From the NCBI GenBank assembly GCA_037190805.1, contig JBBCJR010000008.1, positions 1-64,000 on the forward strand: DNA of 64,000 nt, read 5' to 3'. Origin of the DNA: JBBCJR01 sp037190805. Lineage in GTDB: Bacteria; Pseudomonadota; Alphaproteobacteria; Sphingomonadales; Sphingomonadaceae. A program made the translations under genes and the position numbers. Below the pieces are notes generated by a model, which saw only the letters and a program-made list of their open reading frames with translations, had not been told where the DNA came from and searched no databases. Positions 35,083 to 44,329 of the stretch are shown here, in pieces; positions within the stretch are counted from its first letter, which is position 1, and each line of letters starts with the position of its first letter.

Positions 35083-36132
35083 GTGGCGAAGATCGCGGTG
35101 CTGGGCGGAGACGGGATCGGGCCTGAGATCGTGGCGGAAGCGATACGCGTGCTGGATGCCGCCGGTGCGCGGGACCTTCGCTACGAAGAGGCGCTGGTCG
35201 GTTATGCCGCCTATCGTGCGGTCGGCGTGCCGTTGCCCGACGAGACGCTGGCGCTCGCCAAATCGGCCGATGCGGTGCTGTTCGGTGCGATCGGCCATCC
35301 TGAAGCTGATCTGCTGGAACGCCCCCTGCGGCCGGAGCGCGCCCTGTTGGGCCTGCGCAAGGAACTGGAACTGTTTGCCAATCTGCGTCCGGCCAAGGTT
35401 TTTGCCGAACTGGCTGATGCTTCCGTCCTGAAGCCGGAGGTGTCGGCAGGCATCGATCTGATCATCATCCGTGAACTGACCGGCGATGTTTATTTCGGTA
35501 CCCCGCGCGGGGCGCGCACCACGGCGGCTGGCCGCCGCGAGTCGTTCGACACGATGTGCTATGACGAGGACGAGATCGCCCGCATCGCTCGGGTCGGCTT
35601 TGAAACCGCGCGCGGTCGGCGCGGCCGGCTATGCTCGGTCGACAAGGCGAATGTCCTGGAAACGTCGCAGCTCTGGCGCGATGTCGTGACCGAAGTGGCT
35701 GCGGACTATCCGGATATCGAGCTTAGCCACATGCTGGTCGATAATGCCGCGATGCAGCTGGTTCGTGACCCGGCCCAGTTCGACGTCATCGTCACCGGCA
35801 ATCTGTTCGGCGACATCCTGTCCGACCAGGCGTCGATGTGCGTGGGCTCGATCGGCATGCTGCCGTCAGCGTCGCTCGATGGCCGCGGCAAGGGGCTGTA
35901 TGAGCCTATCCACGGCTCCGCGCCTGATATTGCGGGACAGGGCACCGCCAATCCGCTGGCGACGATCCTGTCGGCGGCGATGATGCTGCGCTATTCTCTG
36001 GATCAGTCGGATGTCGCCGACCGGATCGAGGCCGCGGTGACGAAAGCCCTCGCCGGCGGCGCGCGCAGCCGCGATCTGGGTGGCCAGCTGGGCACCGTCG
36101 CGATGGGCGACGCCGTGATTGCCGCCTTGTAG
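35083..36132 (+). CDS. leuB: 3-isopropylmalate dehydrogenase
   Basis: NAD-dependent oxidative decarboxylase of leucine synthesis, 349 aa. KIAVLGGDGIGPEIVAEAIRVL is the N-terminus, RELTGDVYFGTPRG the substrate loop, and NLFGDILSDQASMCVGSIGMLPSASL the metal-binding signature. GTG 35083 has GGGAG eight bases upstream, whereas ATG 35065 has no ribosome site, so I chose the shorter form. It is divergent from the SLBB gene, with about 140 bases between their starts. Confidence 0.95.
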   Translation: MAKIAVLGGDGIGPEIVAEAIRVLDAAGARDLRYEEALVGYAAYRAVGVPLPDETLALAKSADAVLFGAIGHPEADLLERPLRPERALLGLRKELELFANLRPAKVFAELADASVLKPEVSAGIDLIIIRELTGDVYFGTPRGARTTAAGRRESFDTMCYDEDEIARIARVGFETARGRRGRLCSVDKANVLETSQLWRDVVTEVAADYPDIELSHMLVDNAAMQLVRDPAQFDVIVTGNLFGDILSDQASMCVGSIGMLPSASLDGRGKGLYEPIHGSAPDIAGQGTANPLATILSAAMMLRYSLDQSDVADRIEAAVTKALAGGARSRDLGGQLGTVAMGDAVIAAL

Positions 36133-36397
36133 GGTTGCCTGCCTCGCGTTTCCCTCGGCTATGTCCTTGATAGAACAGTCGTTCCGGCGGAGGGGAGGGA
36201 GGTTACTTGGTCGGCGGAGCATCGGCTCCAGTAATTGGTGGCGCTGATCTTGAAGTCGGATGTCGATGAACTCGACGAGACTTCATTTCGTCACAAAGTT
36301 TACCTTTTCTGTTGGTGGATCGCAGGGGGTGAATGTGCGATAAGACTCCCGCTTGCCGAGTCGTTCAAAGGGCCGGAGGCAGGGGGAGTGGAGCTGG

Positions 36398-36895
36398 ATG
36401 CGACGCACGCAATGGATGGCGCTGAGCGCGCTGGTGGTCATATCGGGTTGCACGCTGCTGCAGCCGAACCATCGTCTGCGCCAGGCCTTGGCTCCGCGCG
36501 CGCAACCAGCGCTGCCGGCGGTCGAGGATTTTGCTTCTGTGCGTCAGGAAGCAGCCGCAGTCGCGGCGCGCGAAGCCGCAGTTCATTCCGCCACCCTGTT
36601 CGATGGCGACGCCTTGTTCGGTGAACAGGGGGTGGAACCGGCACCGTCCGCTGGGGGATTGTTCGCTACCGCCCGGCTCGATGATGCAGCGCTTGAAACC
36701 GTGCGTGGCGATCGTCCGCTGCAGACCGTCGAATTGGCACAGGTCGGGCAGGCCAATGGCCGGCTTTATGCGCCAGCTGCCTATGTGGGCGCCGAGATCA
36801 CCGATAACTGGTCGGCGAGAACGGTAACCGCATTCGATGCCCCCGCTCTGTCTACGCTTGACGTTCGGATCACGGCGTCGCTCGTCGGGCTTTGA
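36398..36895 (+). CDS. Hypothetical lipoprotein
   Basis: Predicted lipoprotein, 165 aa, family not recognised. It begins MRRTQWMALSALVVISGC: basic start, hydrophobic core and lipobox Ile-Ser-Gly-Cys. The rest is Ala- and Glu-rich with no clear motif. It lies in a 265-base spacer after leuB with GGGGGAG upstream of the ATG, and 58 bases before metZ. Another frame overlaps its first half but has no signal or ribosome site. Codon use and GC are like its neighbours. Confidence 0.65.
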   Translation: MRRTQWMALSALVVISGCTLLQPNHRLRQALAPRAQPALPAVEDFASVRQEAAAVAAREAAVHSATLFDGDALFGEQGVEPAPSAGGLFATARLDDAALETVRGDRPLQTVELAQVGQANGRLYAPAAYVGAEITDNWSARTVTAFDAPALSTLDVRITASLVGL

Positions 36896-36953
36896 GGCTC
36901 GTTTCACGCCGACGCCATTGACGTCGGGGACATGGCGACGGCAAAGCGAAGCC

Positions 36954-38162
36954 ATGAAGCGCAAGACCGGACAAGATCGTGATATCGCCAGCCGCTGGCG
37001 GCCGGCCACTCAGGCGGTGCGTGGCGGCACCGCCCGTTCCGAATGGGGCGAAACCTCCGAAGCTTTGTTCCTGACGTCAGGCTACGCCTATGACTGCGCC
37101 GCTGATGCCGCGGCGCGGTTCGCAGGCGAGCAGGTCGGCATGACCTATTCGCGGCTCCAGAACCCGACGGTGCAGATGCTGGAACAGCGTCTCGCCCTGA
37201 TCGAAGGCGCGGAGGCGTGCAGGGCCATGGCCAGCGGCATGGCGGCGATGACCGCGGCGCTGCTATCGCAGCTGTCGACGGGCGATCATCTGGTAGCGGC
37301 GCGGGCGATGTTCGGATCGTGCCGCTGGCTGACCGACAGCCTGCTGCCGCGTTTCGGCATTCAGACCACGATCGTCGACGGGCGCGACAATGATGCCTGG
37401 GCGCGCGCGGTGCGGCCGGAAACAAAACTGTTCTTCCTGGAGACTCCGGCCAATCCGACGCTGGATATCGTCGACGTGGCGGCGGTGTCGGATATCGCCC
37501 ATCGCGCCGGCGCCAAGGTCGTAGTGGACAACGCCTTCGCCAGCCCGATCTTGCAGAGGCCGCTGACGCTGGGCGCCGACATCGTCGCCTATTCGGCGAC
37601 CAAGATGATGGACGGACAGGGCCGGGTGCTGGCCGGTGCGGTGCTGGGCGACGAGGAATTCATCGAGAACACGCTGCTGGCCTTCACCCGCAATACGGGG
37701 CCGACCCTGTCGGCGTTCAACGCCTGGGTGGTGCTGAAGGGATTGGAGACGTTGGAACTGCGCGTCACCCGCCAGTCTGAAAATGCTCTGGAAGTGGCGC
37801 GCTTTCTCTCCACGCGCCTGCCGCGGACCCTGTATCCGGGACTGGAGACCCACCCCCAGCATGCTCTGGCGATGCGGCAGATGTCCGGGGGCGGGACGAT
37901 CATCGCCACCTTCGTCAATGAAGGGCGGCGGCAGGCCCATGCGCTGCTGGATGCGCTCGAACTGGTCGACATCTCGAACAATATTGGCGACTCGCGATCG
38001 CTGATGACCCACCCCTGTTCCACCACCCATGCCGGCCTCAGCGCCGAGACGCGGGCGGAGATGGGCGTAGAGGAGGGCATGCTGAGGCTGTCGGTGGGCC
38101 TTGAGGATCCGGCGGATATCATCGCCGACCTCGATCAGGCCTTGAACCGCGCTGGCCTGTGA
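36954..38162 (+). CDS. metZ: O-succinylhomoserine sulfhydrylase
   Basis: PLP enzyme making homocysteine directly from O-succinylhomoserine and sulfide; 402 aa. PLP lysine is Lys217 in YSATKMMDGQGRVLAGAV, a MetZ hallmark (Lys-Met/Tyr-x-Asp-Gly). ALFLTSGYAYDCAADAAARF and YSRLQNPTVQMLEQRLALIEGAE are further MetZ blocks. Together with the metC-type gene at 16 kb this suggests both direct sulfhydrylation and transsulfuration routes. The stop overlaps apaG (GTGA). I saw no convincing SAM riboswitch upstream. Confidence 0.94.
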   Translation: MKRKTGQDRDIASRWRPATQAVRGGTARSEWGETSEALFLTSGYAYDCAADAAARFAGEQVGMTYSRLQNPTVQMLEQRLALIEGAEACRAMASGMAAMTAALLSQLSTGDHLVAARAMFGSCRWLTDSLLPRFGIQTTIVDGRDNDAWARAVRPETKLFFLETPANPTLDIVDVAAVSDIAHRAGAKVVVDNAFASPILQRPLTLGADIVAYSATKMMDGQGRVLAGAVLGDEEFIENTLLAFTRNTGPTLSAFNAWVVLKGLETLELRVTRQSENALEVARFLSTRLPRTLYPGLETHPQHALAMRQMSGGGTIIATFVNEGRRQAHALLDALELVDISNNIGDSRSLMTHPCSTTHAGLSAETRAEMGVEEGMLRLSVGLEDPADIIADLDQALNRAGL

Positions 38163-38557
38163 AGGCGTTGTTCCCCCATGCGGTAACGACGCGCGGGGTG
38201 ACGGTGCGCGTTTCCGTCAGCTTTCTGCCGGAGCAGAGCCAGCCGGAGCAGGGGCGTTGGTTCTGGGCCTATCATATCCGGATCGAGAATGACGGCGCGG
38301 AAGCGGTCCAGTTGATGAGCCGTCACTGGCTGATCCGCGACGGGCGAGGCGATATCCAGCGTGTCGATGGCGAGGGGGTAGTCGGCGAGCAGCCGATGAT
38401 CGAGCCGGGCGAATCGTTCGACTATGTTTCCGGCTGCCCGCTGGGAACCTCATCGGGGTCGATGGAGGGCTGCTATGACATGGAACTGGAAGACGGCAGC
38501 GCCTTTCAGGCGGTGATCCCGCGCTTCGAGCTGGTCGGACCGGCGGTGGCGCGATGA
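38159..38557 (+). CDS. apaG: ApaG domain protein
   Basis: Small fibronectin-III-like protein, 132 aa. VTTRGVTVRVSVSFLPEQSQP, then FWAYHIRIENDGAEAVQLMSRHWLIRDG and FDYVSGCPLGTSSGSMEGCYDM are the ApaG blocks. The family has been linked to Co/Mg homeostasis by genetics, but the molecular role is open. GTG start overlaps the metZ stop codon and its own stop overlaps the LysR ATG, so metZ-apaG-lysR are likely one unit. The metZ-apaG linkage is common in alphaproteobacteria. Confidence 0.93.
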   Translation: MKALFPHAVTTRGVTVRVSVSFLPEQSQPEQGRWFWAYHIRIENDGAEAVQLMSRHWLIRDGRGDIQRVDGEGVVGEQPMIEPGESFDYVSGCPLGTSSGSMEGCYDMELEDGSAFQAVIPRFELVGPAVAR

Positions 38558-39327
38558 AGCGGACCCATCTGCCGCTGAACGCCCTCAGGGTTTACGACGC
38601 GGCCGCCCGCCACCTCAGTTTCACCCGCGCCGCTGACGAACTGGCGGTGACGCCCGCTGCTGTCGGTCAGCAGATTCGCGCGCTGGAGGATGCTCTGGGC
38701 GTGGTGCTGTTCCGTCGCACCGCCAAGGGGCTGGAGCTGACCCCGGAGGCCGAGCGCGGGTTGGACGCGCTACGCGCCGGCTTCCTCCAGTTTGAGGAAG
38801 CGGTGCGGGCGATGCAGGAAGGGCAGTCGTCGCAGATCCTGACCATCGCCGCGCCGCGTGACATCACGGCCAAATGGCTGGCACCTCGCCTCGCAGCCTA
38901 TGCCAAGGTCCAGCCCGAGGCGCGCTTCGTCCTGATCGCAGCCGACGAGTCGCTGGATTTTACCGAGGCCAATCTCGATATTGCCGTGCGCTGGATAGCG
39001 GACCCGGGCGAGCATGAAGGTGTCGCCCTCGACGCGGCCGATCTGGTCACGGTCGGCGAGGGACCGCGCATCGCCTGGCCGGGCGACCCCGCTGAGAGTG
39101 AGACGGTGCTGACGGTCGCCGATGCCGGTCTTGCCCTCGATGCGGCGATGGCGGGACTGGGGCAGGCACGGGTGCCCGCGTTGCTGGCCGCCGGCGATAT
39201 CGCGGGCGGGCGTCTCTCGGCCGGCGAGCGCGTAGAGACGGGCAAAGGCTATTGGCTGGTCGCGCCCCTGCCGCAATGGCGGCAGAAGAAGGTCCGGGCG
39301 CTGGTGGCGGCGCTGACGGCGGATTGA
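38554..39327 (+). CDS. LysR-family regulator, GcvA-like
   Basis: LTTR with an N-terminal winged helix (PLNALRVYDAAARHLSFTRAADELAVTPAAVGQQIRALEDALG), 257 aa, shorter than the usual 295-305. The PLNALRVFxAAARHLSFTRAA pattern marks the GcvA subgroup. The effector domain starts LTIAAPRDITAKWLAPRL. Its target cannot be read from position: it is encoded downstream of and co-directional with metZ-apaG rather than divergent from a target gene. ATG overlaps the apaG stop codon. Confidence 0.9.
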   Translation: MKRTHLPLNALRVYDAAARHLSFTRAADELAVTPAAVGQQIRALEDALGVVLFRRTAKGLELTPEAERGLDALRAGFLQFEEAVRAMQEGQSSQILTIAAPRDITAKWLAPRLAAYAKVQPEARFVLIAADESLDFTEANLDIAVRWIADPGEHEGVALDAADLVTVGEGPRIAWPGDPAESETVLTVADAGLALDAAMAGLGQARVPALLAAGDIAGGRLSAGERVETGKGYWLVAPLPQWRQKKVRALVAALTAD

Positions 39328-39416
39328 GGTCGGCGCTACCCGCGCCCACCCAGTCATCCATCCAGAATACTGCCGTTGGTCACCGGATCGGAGCTGGCCG
39401 GAGCTGGCCGGCCTGG

Positions 39417-41393
39417 TCAGGCGTCGATCTCGGCCTCTTCGATCTCGTTGGCATGCGCCTGGATGAAGGCGAAGCGGTGTTCAGGGTTGCGGCCCATAAG
39501 CCGGTCGACGAGGTCACGCACGGCATTGCGGTCCTCGTAGTTGGCGGGGAGGGTGATCCTCAGCATCGAGCGGGTCTTCGGGTCCATCGTGGTCTCGCGC
39601 AGCTGGGCCGGATTCATCTCGCCCAGGCCCTTGAAGCGGCTGACCTCGACCTTGCGGCCCTTGAACTGGGTTTTCTCCAGCTCGGTCCGGTGCCCGTCGT
39701 CACGGGCATAGGCGACCTGCCCGCCACCGGCGATGCGATAGAGCGGCGGCTGGGCCAGGAACAGGCGGCCGGTCCGGACCAGGGCCGGCATCTCCTGAAA
39801 GAAGAAAGTCATCAGCAAGGTGGCGATATGGGCGCCGTCGACGTCGGCGTCGGTCATGATGACGACGCGTTCGTAGCGCAGCGAGTCGGGATCACAGCGG
39901 TCGCGCGTGCCGCAGCCCAGTGCCTGAATGAGGTCTGCGATCTCCTGATTGGCGCCGACCTTGGCGCTGTTGGCGCTGGCGACGTTCAGGATCTTGCCGC
40001 GGATCGGCAGGATGGCCTGCGTCTTGCGGTCCCGGGCCTGCTTGGCCGAGCCGCCGGCCGAATCGCCCTCGACGATGAAAATCTCAGTGCCCGCCGGATC
40101 GTCGGCGGAACAGTCGGTCAGCTTGCCGGGCAGGCGCAGCTTGCGGCCCGAGGTCGCGGTCTTGCGCTTGACCTCCCGCTCCGCCTTGCGGCGCAGCCGC
40201 TCGTCCATGCGGTCGAGGACGAAGCCGAGGAGCGCGCGACCCCGATCCATGTTGTCGGCCAGGAAGTGGTCGACATGATCGCGGATCGCCGCTTCGACGA
40301 GACGGGCCGCTTCCGGACTGGTCAGACGATCCTTGGTCTGGCTCTGAAACTGCGGATCGCGGATGAAGACCGACAGCATCGCTTCGGCACCCGTCACCAC
40401 ATCCTCGGCCTGGATGTCGCCCGCCTTCTTCTGGCCGACCAGCGCCCCGAACGCGCGCAGGCCCTTGACCAGCGCGGCCCGCAGGCCCGCTTCGTGGGTG
40501 CCGCCGTCGGGGGTGGGGATGGTGTTGCAGTAATAGGCGCCCGACCCTTCGCCGAACAGCGGCCAGGCGACCGCCCATTCGACCGAGCCCGCCTCGCCGG
40601 GGAAATCCTGTCGCCCGGCGAAAAAGTCGCTGGTCGCGCATTCGCGGGTCCCGATCTGCTCGGCGAGATGATCGGCAAGACCGCCGGGAAACTGGAATGT
40701 CGCGGTCGCCGGGGTGTCGTCGCCGATCAGTTCCGCTGCGCATTTCCAGCGGATTTCGACGCCCCGGAACAGATAGGCCTTGGATCGTGCCAGCCGATAG
40801 AGGCGAGCTGGACGGAAATGCGCGCCGGCGCCGAAGATTTCCGGATCGGGCACGAAGCTGACGGTGGTGCCGCGCCGGTTCGGGGTGGGCCCAAGCTTTT
40901 CGAGGCCGGATGTGGTGAGGCCGCGCGCGAAGCTCTGCCGGAACAGTTCGCGGTTGAGGGCGACCTCGACCACGGTTTCGACCGACAGCGCATTGACCAC
41001 GCTGACGCCCACGCCATGGAGGCCGCCCGAGGTCGCATAGGCTTTGCCGGCGAACTTGCCGCCGGAATGGAGCGTGGTCATGATGACCTCGAGCGCCGAC
41101 TTGCCCGGAAATTTCGGGTGCAGGCCGACTGGGATGCCGCGGCCATTGTCGCTGATCGTCAGGCGGTTGCCGGCCTCCAGCGTCACCTCGATGCGGTTCG
41201 CATGGCCGGCGACCGCTTCGTCCATGGCGTTGTCGAGAACTTCCGCCGCAAGGTGATGCAGCGCGCGCTCGTCGGTGCCGCCGACATACATGCCGGGGCG
41301 GCGGCGGACGGGCTCCAGCCCCTCCAGCACCTCGATCGTGTCAGCGGTGTAACTGGCCTCGCCGCCCGTGGGCGCGGAGAAAAGATCGCTCAT
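39417..41393 (-). CDS. parE: DNA topoisomerase IV subunit B
   Basis: ATPase subunit of the decatenating type II topoisomerase, 658 aa. GHKL ATP-binding motifs include LDNAMDEAVAGHANRIEV and ISDNGRGIPVG; the TOPRIM domain shows IVEGDSAGGSAKQARDRKTQAILPIRGKILNV and VIMTDADVDGAHI. TSGGLHGVGVSVVNALS is the GHKL lid. The shorter linker and the PVRRRPGMYVGGTDERALHHL N-terminus favour ParE over GyrB. Start at ATG 41393: no Shine-Dalgarno site precedes it, and TATAAG lies only six bases upstream, so the mRNA may be leaderless. Confidence 0.95.
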   Translation of the reverse strand: MSDLFSAPTGGEASYTADTIEVLEGLEPVRRRPGMYVGGTDERALHHLAAEVLDNAMDEAVAGHANRIEVTLEAGNRLTISDNGRGIPVGLHPKFPGKSALEVIMTTLHSGGKFAGKAYATSGGLHGVGVSVVNALSVETVVEVALNRELFRQSFARGLTTSGLEKLGPTPNRRGTTVSFVPDPEIFGAGAHFRPARLYRLARSKAYLFRGVEIRWKCAAELIGDDTPATATFQFPGGLADHLAEQIGTRECATSDFFAGRQDFPGEAGSVEWAVAWPLFGEGSGAYYCNTIPTPDGGTHEAGLRAALVKGLRAFGALVGQKKAGDIQAEDVVTGAEAMLSVFIRDPQFQSQTKDRLTSPEAARLVEAAIRDHVDHFLADNMDRGRALLGFVLDRMDERLRRKAEREVKRKTATSGRKLRLPGKLTDCSADDPAGTEIFIVEGDSAGGSAKQARDRKTQAILPIRGKILNVASANSAKVGANQEIADLIQALGCGTRDRCDPDSLRYERVVIMTDADVDGAHIATLLMTFFFQEMPALVRTGRLFLAQPPLYRIAGGGQVAYARDDGHRTELEKTQFKGRKVEVSRFKGLGEMNPAQLRETTMDPKTRSMLRITLPANYEDRNAVRDLVDRLMGRNPEHRFAFIQAHANEIEEAEIDA

Positions 41394-41590
41394 GGGCGGC
41401 TTATAGGGGGCTGACGACGCGCTTGGGAAGGGCGGGCCGTATCTGAGAATGCGCTTTTGGCGCCGGCGGTCGCGCCGGCCGCACTCCCACCGAGCGACCC
41501 ATGGCATCAGCTCTCGTCGTGGGCCCGGTGGGACGCGGGCCGGAGGTCCTTCAGAATCGCCGCTACGCGATTTCTGAAGCCGAACACTGC

Positions 41591-42406
41591 TTACCCGACG
41601 AAAGCCCGTTCGATGACATAAAGGCCGGGCTTGGCGTTCGACCCTTCGTCGAGGCCCGCCTGTTCCAGCATCGCCGCCAGATCCTTGATCATCGCCATCG
41701 AGCCGCACAACATCGCCCGGTCATGGGTGGGGTCGAACGCGGCCGGCCCCTCCAGCCCGGCGAACAGCGAGCCATCCTCGATCAGCTTGGTGATCCGGGC
41801 GGTACGCTCGAACGGTTCGCGGGTGACGGTCGGCACATAGAAAAGCTGGGTCGCGGCCTGCTCCGCGACCAGCGGGTCGTTGGCGAGCCTGCTCTCCAGA
41901 TCCTCGCGATAGGCGAGGTCGCTGACCTGCCGCACCGAGTGGACGACGACGATCTGGTTGAACAGGTCGTAGATGTCGGGATCGCGGATGATGCTCATGA
42001 ACGGCGCGAGACCGGTGCCGCTCGACAGCAGGAACAGGCGACGACCCGGCGTCAGCGCGTCGGAGACGAGCGTGCCGGTCGGCTTCTTGCCCAGATAGAT
42101 CTGGTCACCGGGCTGGATCTTCTGGAGGCGCGAGGTGAGGGGGCCGTCCGGAACCTTGATCGACAGGAATTCCAGTTCCTCCGCCCAGGAAGGGCTGGCG
42201 ACCGAATAGGCGCGCAGCAGCGGCTTGCCGTTGTCGCCCGCGAGGCCGATCATCACGAACTCGCCCGAACGGAAACGGAAACTGGCCGGACGGGTGATGG
42301 TGAAGCTGAACAGATGCTCGTTCCAGTGGTGGACGGTCTGCACGGTCTCGACCGACAAAGCGGCGGTCGGCTCAAGCGGCGACAGGGTGGCCAAGCTATC
42401 ACTCAT
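41591..42406 (-). CDS. fpr: Ferredoxin--NADP reductase
   Basis: FAD enzyme exchanging electrons between NADPH and ferredoxin/flavodoxin, 271 aa, of the bacterial subclass. The FAD site is RAYSVASPSWAEELEFLSIKVPDGPLTSRLQ; the NADP site is LLSSGTGLAPFMSIIRDP; the C-terminus is PGLYVIERAFVG, with the terminal aromatic/Val-Gly stretch of this type. ATG 42406 has GAGG seven bases upstream. A Fur-like palindrome lies 148 bases upstream, so iron or oxidative control is plausible. Such enzymes feed Fe-S assembly, heme oxygenase and redox defence. Confidence 0.93.
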   Translation of the reverse strand: MSDSLATLSPLEPTAALSVETVQTVHHWNEHLFSFTITRPASFRFRSGEFVMIGLAGDNGKPLLRAYSVASPSWAEELEFLSIKVPDGPLTSRLQKIQPGDQIYLGKKPTGTLVSDALTPGRRLFLLSSGTGLAPFMSIIRDPDIYDLFNQIVVVHSVRQVSDLAYREDLESRLANDPLVAEQAATQLFYVPTVTREPFERTARITKLIEDGSLFAGLEGPAAFDPTHDRAMLCGSMAMIKDLAAMLEQAGLDEGSNAKPGLYVIERAFVG

Positions 42407-42553
42407 CAGCGAACCTCGATGGGCAGTCACAATGAAACGGCGCCGGACGGCGCCTGATGTCGGGGCGGCTAGCAGGGATCGCGCCGGGGGAACAGCGTTG
42501 CTGTCTATCCCCGGCCAAAGTCCCGCTTGTCGGCATGGGCAGCCCTAGGATTG

Positions 42554-42570
42554 TTGCGAGTGAATCGCAA
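42554..42570. promoter_or_regulatory. Fur-like palindrome upstream of fpr
   Basis: A perfect inverted repeat TTGCGA, five bases (GTGAA), TCGCAA between the phaC stop codon and fpr. The 6-5-6 architecture and sequence match the iron-regulator sites I know from alphaproteobacteria. Only one copy is present here. Confidence 0.5.
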
Positions 42571-42577
42571 TGTGCGA

Positions 42578-44329
42578 TCAACGCGCGCGGACATAGGAGC
42601 CCGGAGCATCCTCGATCGCTTTCAGCTTGCCTTTGCCGGGGATGCGGGCGCCCTTGACCGAAACCGTCTTGCCCGATCGGGCGCGCAGCCAGTCAATCCA
42701 GTCCGGCCACCAGCTGCCCTTCGTTTCGCGGGCACCGGCGATGAACTGATCCAGCGTTTCAGCATCGGCGTCATTGGTCCAATATTGATACTTGCCCGAT
42801 GTCGCCGGGTTGACCACGCCGGCGATATGGCCCGATCCGGCGAGCACGAACCGCAAGGGACCGGCGAAGTGGCGGGTGATCTTCCATACCGAGGCGGGCG
42901 GCGCGATATGGTCTTCGCGCCCGGCCTGCACATAGGCCGGCACCTCGACCCGGCCGAGATCGATGAGCGTGCCATCGACGCTGATCGCACCCGGCCGAAC
43001 CAGCAGGTTGTCGCGATACATGCGCGTCAGATAGTCGCGGTGCCAACGTGCCGGCAGGTTCGTGACGTCGCTGTTCCAATGGAGCAGGTCGAACGGGGTA
43101 TAATCCTTGCCCAGCAGATAGTTGTTGACGACGTAGTTCCACACCAGATCGCGTCCGCGCAGCAGGTTGAAGGTCGCGGCCATGTAACGCCCGTCGAGGT
43201 AGCCCGTGTCGGCTGAAAGGGCGGCGATCATCTCCAGCTGCTGGTCGTCGACGAACAGCGCGAGGTCGCCGGCTTCCGAGAAATCGACCTGCGCCGTAAG
43301 GAAGGTGGCCGATGCGACCTTGTCCGTTTCACCCCTGGCGCCGAGCAGGGCGAGCGTCGCGGCAAGCGTGGTGCCCGCGACGCAATAGCCCAGCGTATGG
43401 ACGGCGGACACGTCCAGCAGCTCGCGCACCGCGTCGATAGCCTGAATCTGCGCCTTGACGTAATCGTCGAGGGTCACGTCACGCAGGCTCTCGTCGGCCG
43501 ACTTCCACGACAGGATGAAGGTCGAGACGCCCTCGCCGACCGCCCAGCGGACGAAGCTTTTCTCCGGGTTGAGGTCGAGGATGTAGAAGCGGTTGATCCA
43601 CGGCGGGAAGATGATCAGCGGCTGTCTCAGCACCGTGTCGGTCGTCGGCGTGTAGTGGATCAGCTGGAACAGCGGCGTTTCCAGAATCACCTGGCCGGGG
43701 GTGGTGGCAAGGTTGCGGCCCAGCTCGAACGCGCCGGCGCGGGCCTGCGTGATCTGGCCCCGACCGAGGTCGTCCAGCATGTGCTGGAGACCGCGCACCA
43801 GATTTTCGCCCCCTGTCTCCAGCGTCTTCTGGATCACCTCGGGGTTGGTGGCGAAGAAATTGGCCGGGCTCATCGCGTCCAGCATCTGGCGGGTGACGAA
43901 TCGCAGGCGTGATCGGTGGGCCTCGTCGATACCGTCCAGTTCCTCGACCTCCCGGCTGAGATGGTCGGCGACCAGCAGATAGGATTGGCGGATGAGATCG
44001 AAGAAGGGCTGCGCGCGCCAGACGTCGAGATTGACGCGCGGGTCGCGATCGGTCGGTTTCGGCGGCGCATCGTCCGTCACCGTCGGATCAAGGAAGCGGG
44101 ACCAGAGATCGAGGCTCTGGTTCCAGAATTCGATCTGCCGCTCGGCCACCCGTTCGACCTGAATCTGCCAATCGCCGGTCGCGGGCAGCCAGGGTGCGGG
44201 CCGCGCGTCCGGCGTATCGCCGGTCTGCCGGGCCCAGAAGTCGAGCATCATCTGCTGGGCCTGGCCGATGCTGCGCGTCCAGCGCTGCATGGTCTCGAGA
44301 TCCATCAGCGGTGTGCCCGTTTCGGCCAT
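42578..44329 (-). CDS. phaC: Class I poly(3-hydroxyalkanoate) synthase
   Basis: Polymerises 3-hydroxyacyl-CoA into PHA granules; 583 aa. The lipase-like box has Cys316 in GYCVAGTTLA (nucleophile). WNSDVTNLPARWHRDYL carries the catalytic Asp region and GSGHIAGVVNP the His. The N-terminal domain FFATNPEVIQKTLETGGENLVRGLQHMLDD is the class I type. ATG 44329 has GAGGG seven bases upstream; ATG 44380 is less likely. No phaA, phaB or phasin gene is adjacent. The 293-base divergent spacer upstream is strikingly AT-rich. Confidence 0.95.
   Translation of the reverse strand: MAETGTPLMDLETMQRWTRSIGQAQQMMLDFWARQTGDTPDARPAPWLPATGDWQIQVERVAERQIEFWNQSLDLWSRFLDPTVTDDAPPKPTDRDPRVNLDVWRAQPFFDLIRQSYLLVADHLSREVEELDGIDEAHRSRLRFVTRQMLDAMSPANFFATNPEVIQKTLETGGENLVRGLQHMLDDLGRGQITQARAGAFELGRNLATTPGQVILETPLFQLIHYTPTTDTVLRQPLIIFPPWINRFYILDLNPEKSFVRWAVGEGVSTFILSWKSADESLRDVTLDDYVKAQIQAIDAVRELLDVSAVHTLGYCVAGTTLAATLALLGARGETDKVASATFLTAQVDFSEAGDLALFVDDQQLEMIAALSADTGYLDGRYMAATFNLLRGRDLVWNYVVNNYLLGKDYTPFDLLHWNSDVTNLPARWHRDYLTRMYRDNLLVRPGAISVDGTLIDLGRVEVPAYVQAGREDHIAPPASVWKITRHFAGPLRFVLAGSGHIAGVVNPATSGKYQYWTNDADAETLDQFIAGARETKGSWWPDWIDWLRARSGKTVSVKGARIPGKGKLKAIEDAPGSYVRAR

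Noticed and set aside
36235..36624. 129-codon frame overlapping the hypothetical lipoprotein
   Set aside because: No ribosome site, signal or motif; the +1 alternative frame has a lipobox and a better start.
36896..36953. Possible SAM riboswitch before metZ
   Set aside because: The 58-base spacer is too short and I could not place the conserved SAM-II or SAM/SAH cores.
39252..41414. 720-codon plus-strand frame antisense to parE
   Set aside because: Shadow of parE, no motif; ParE signatures are intact on the minus strand.
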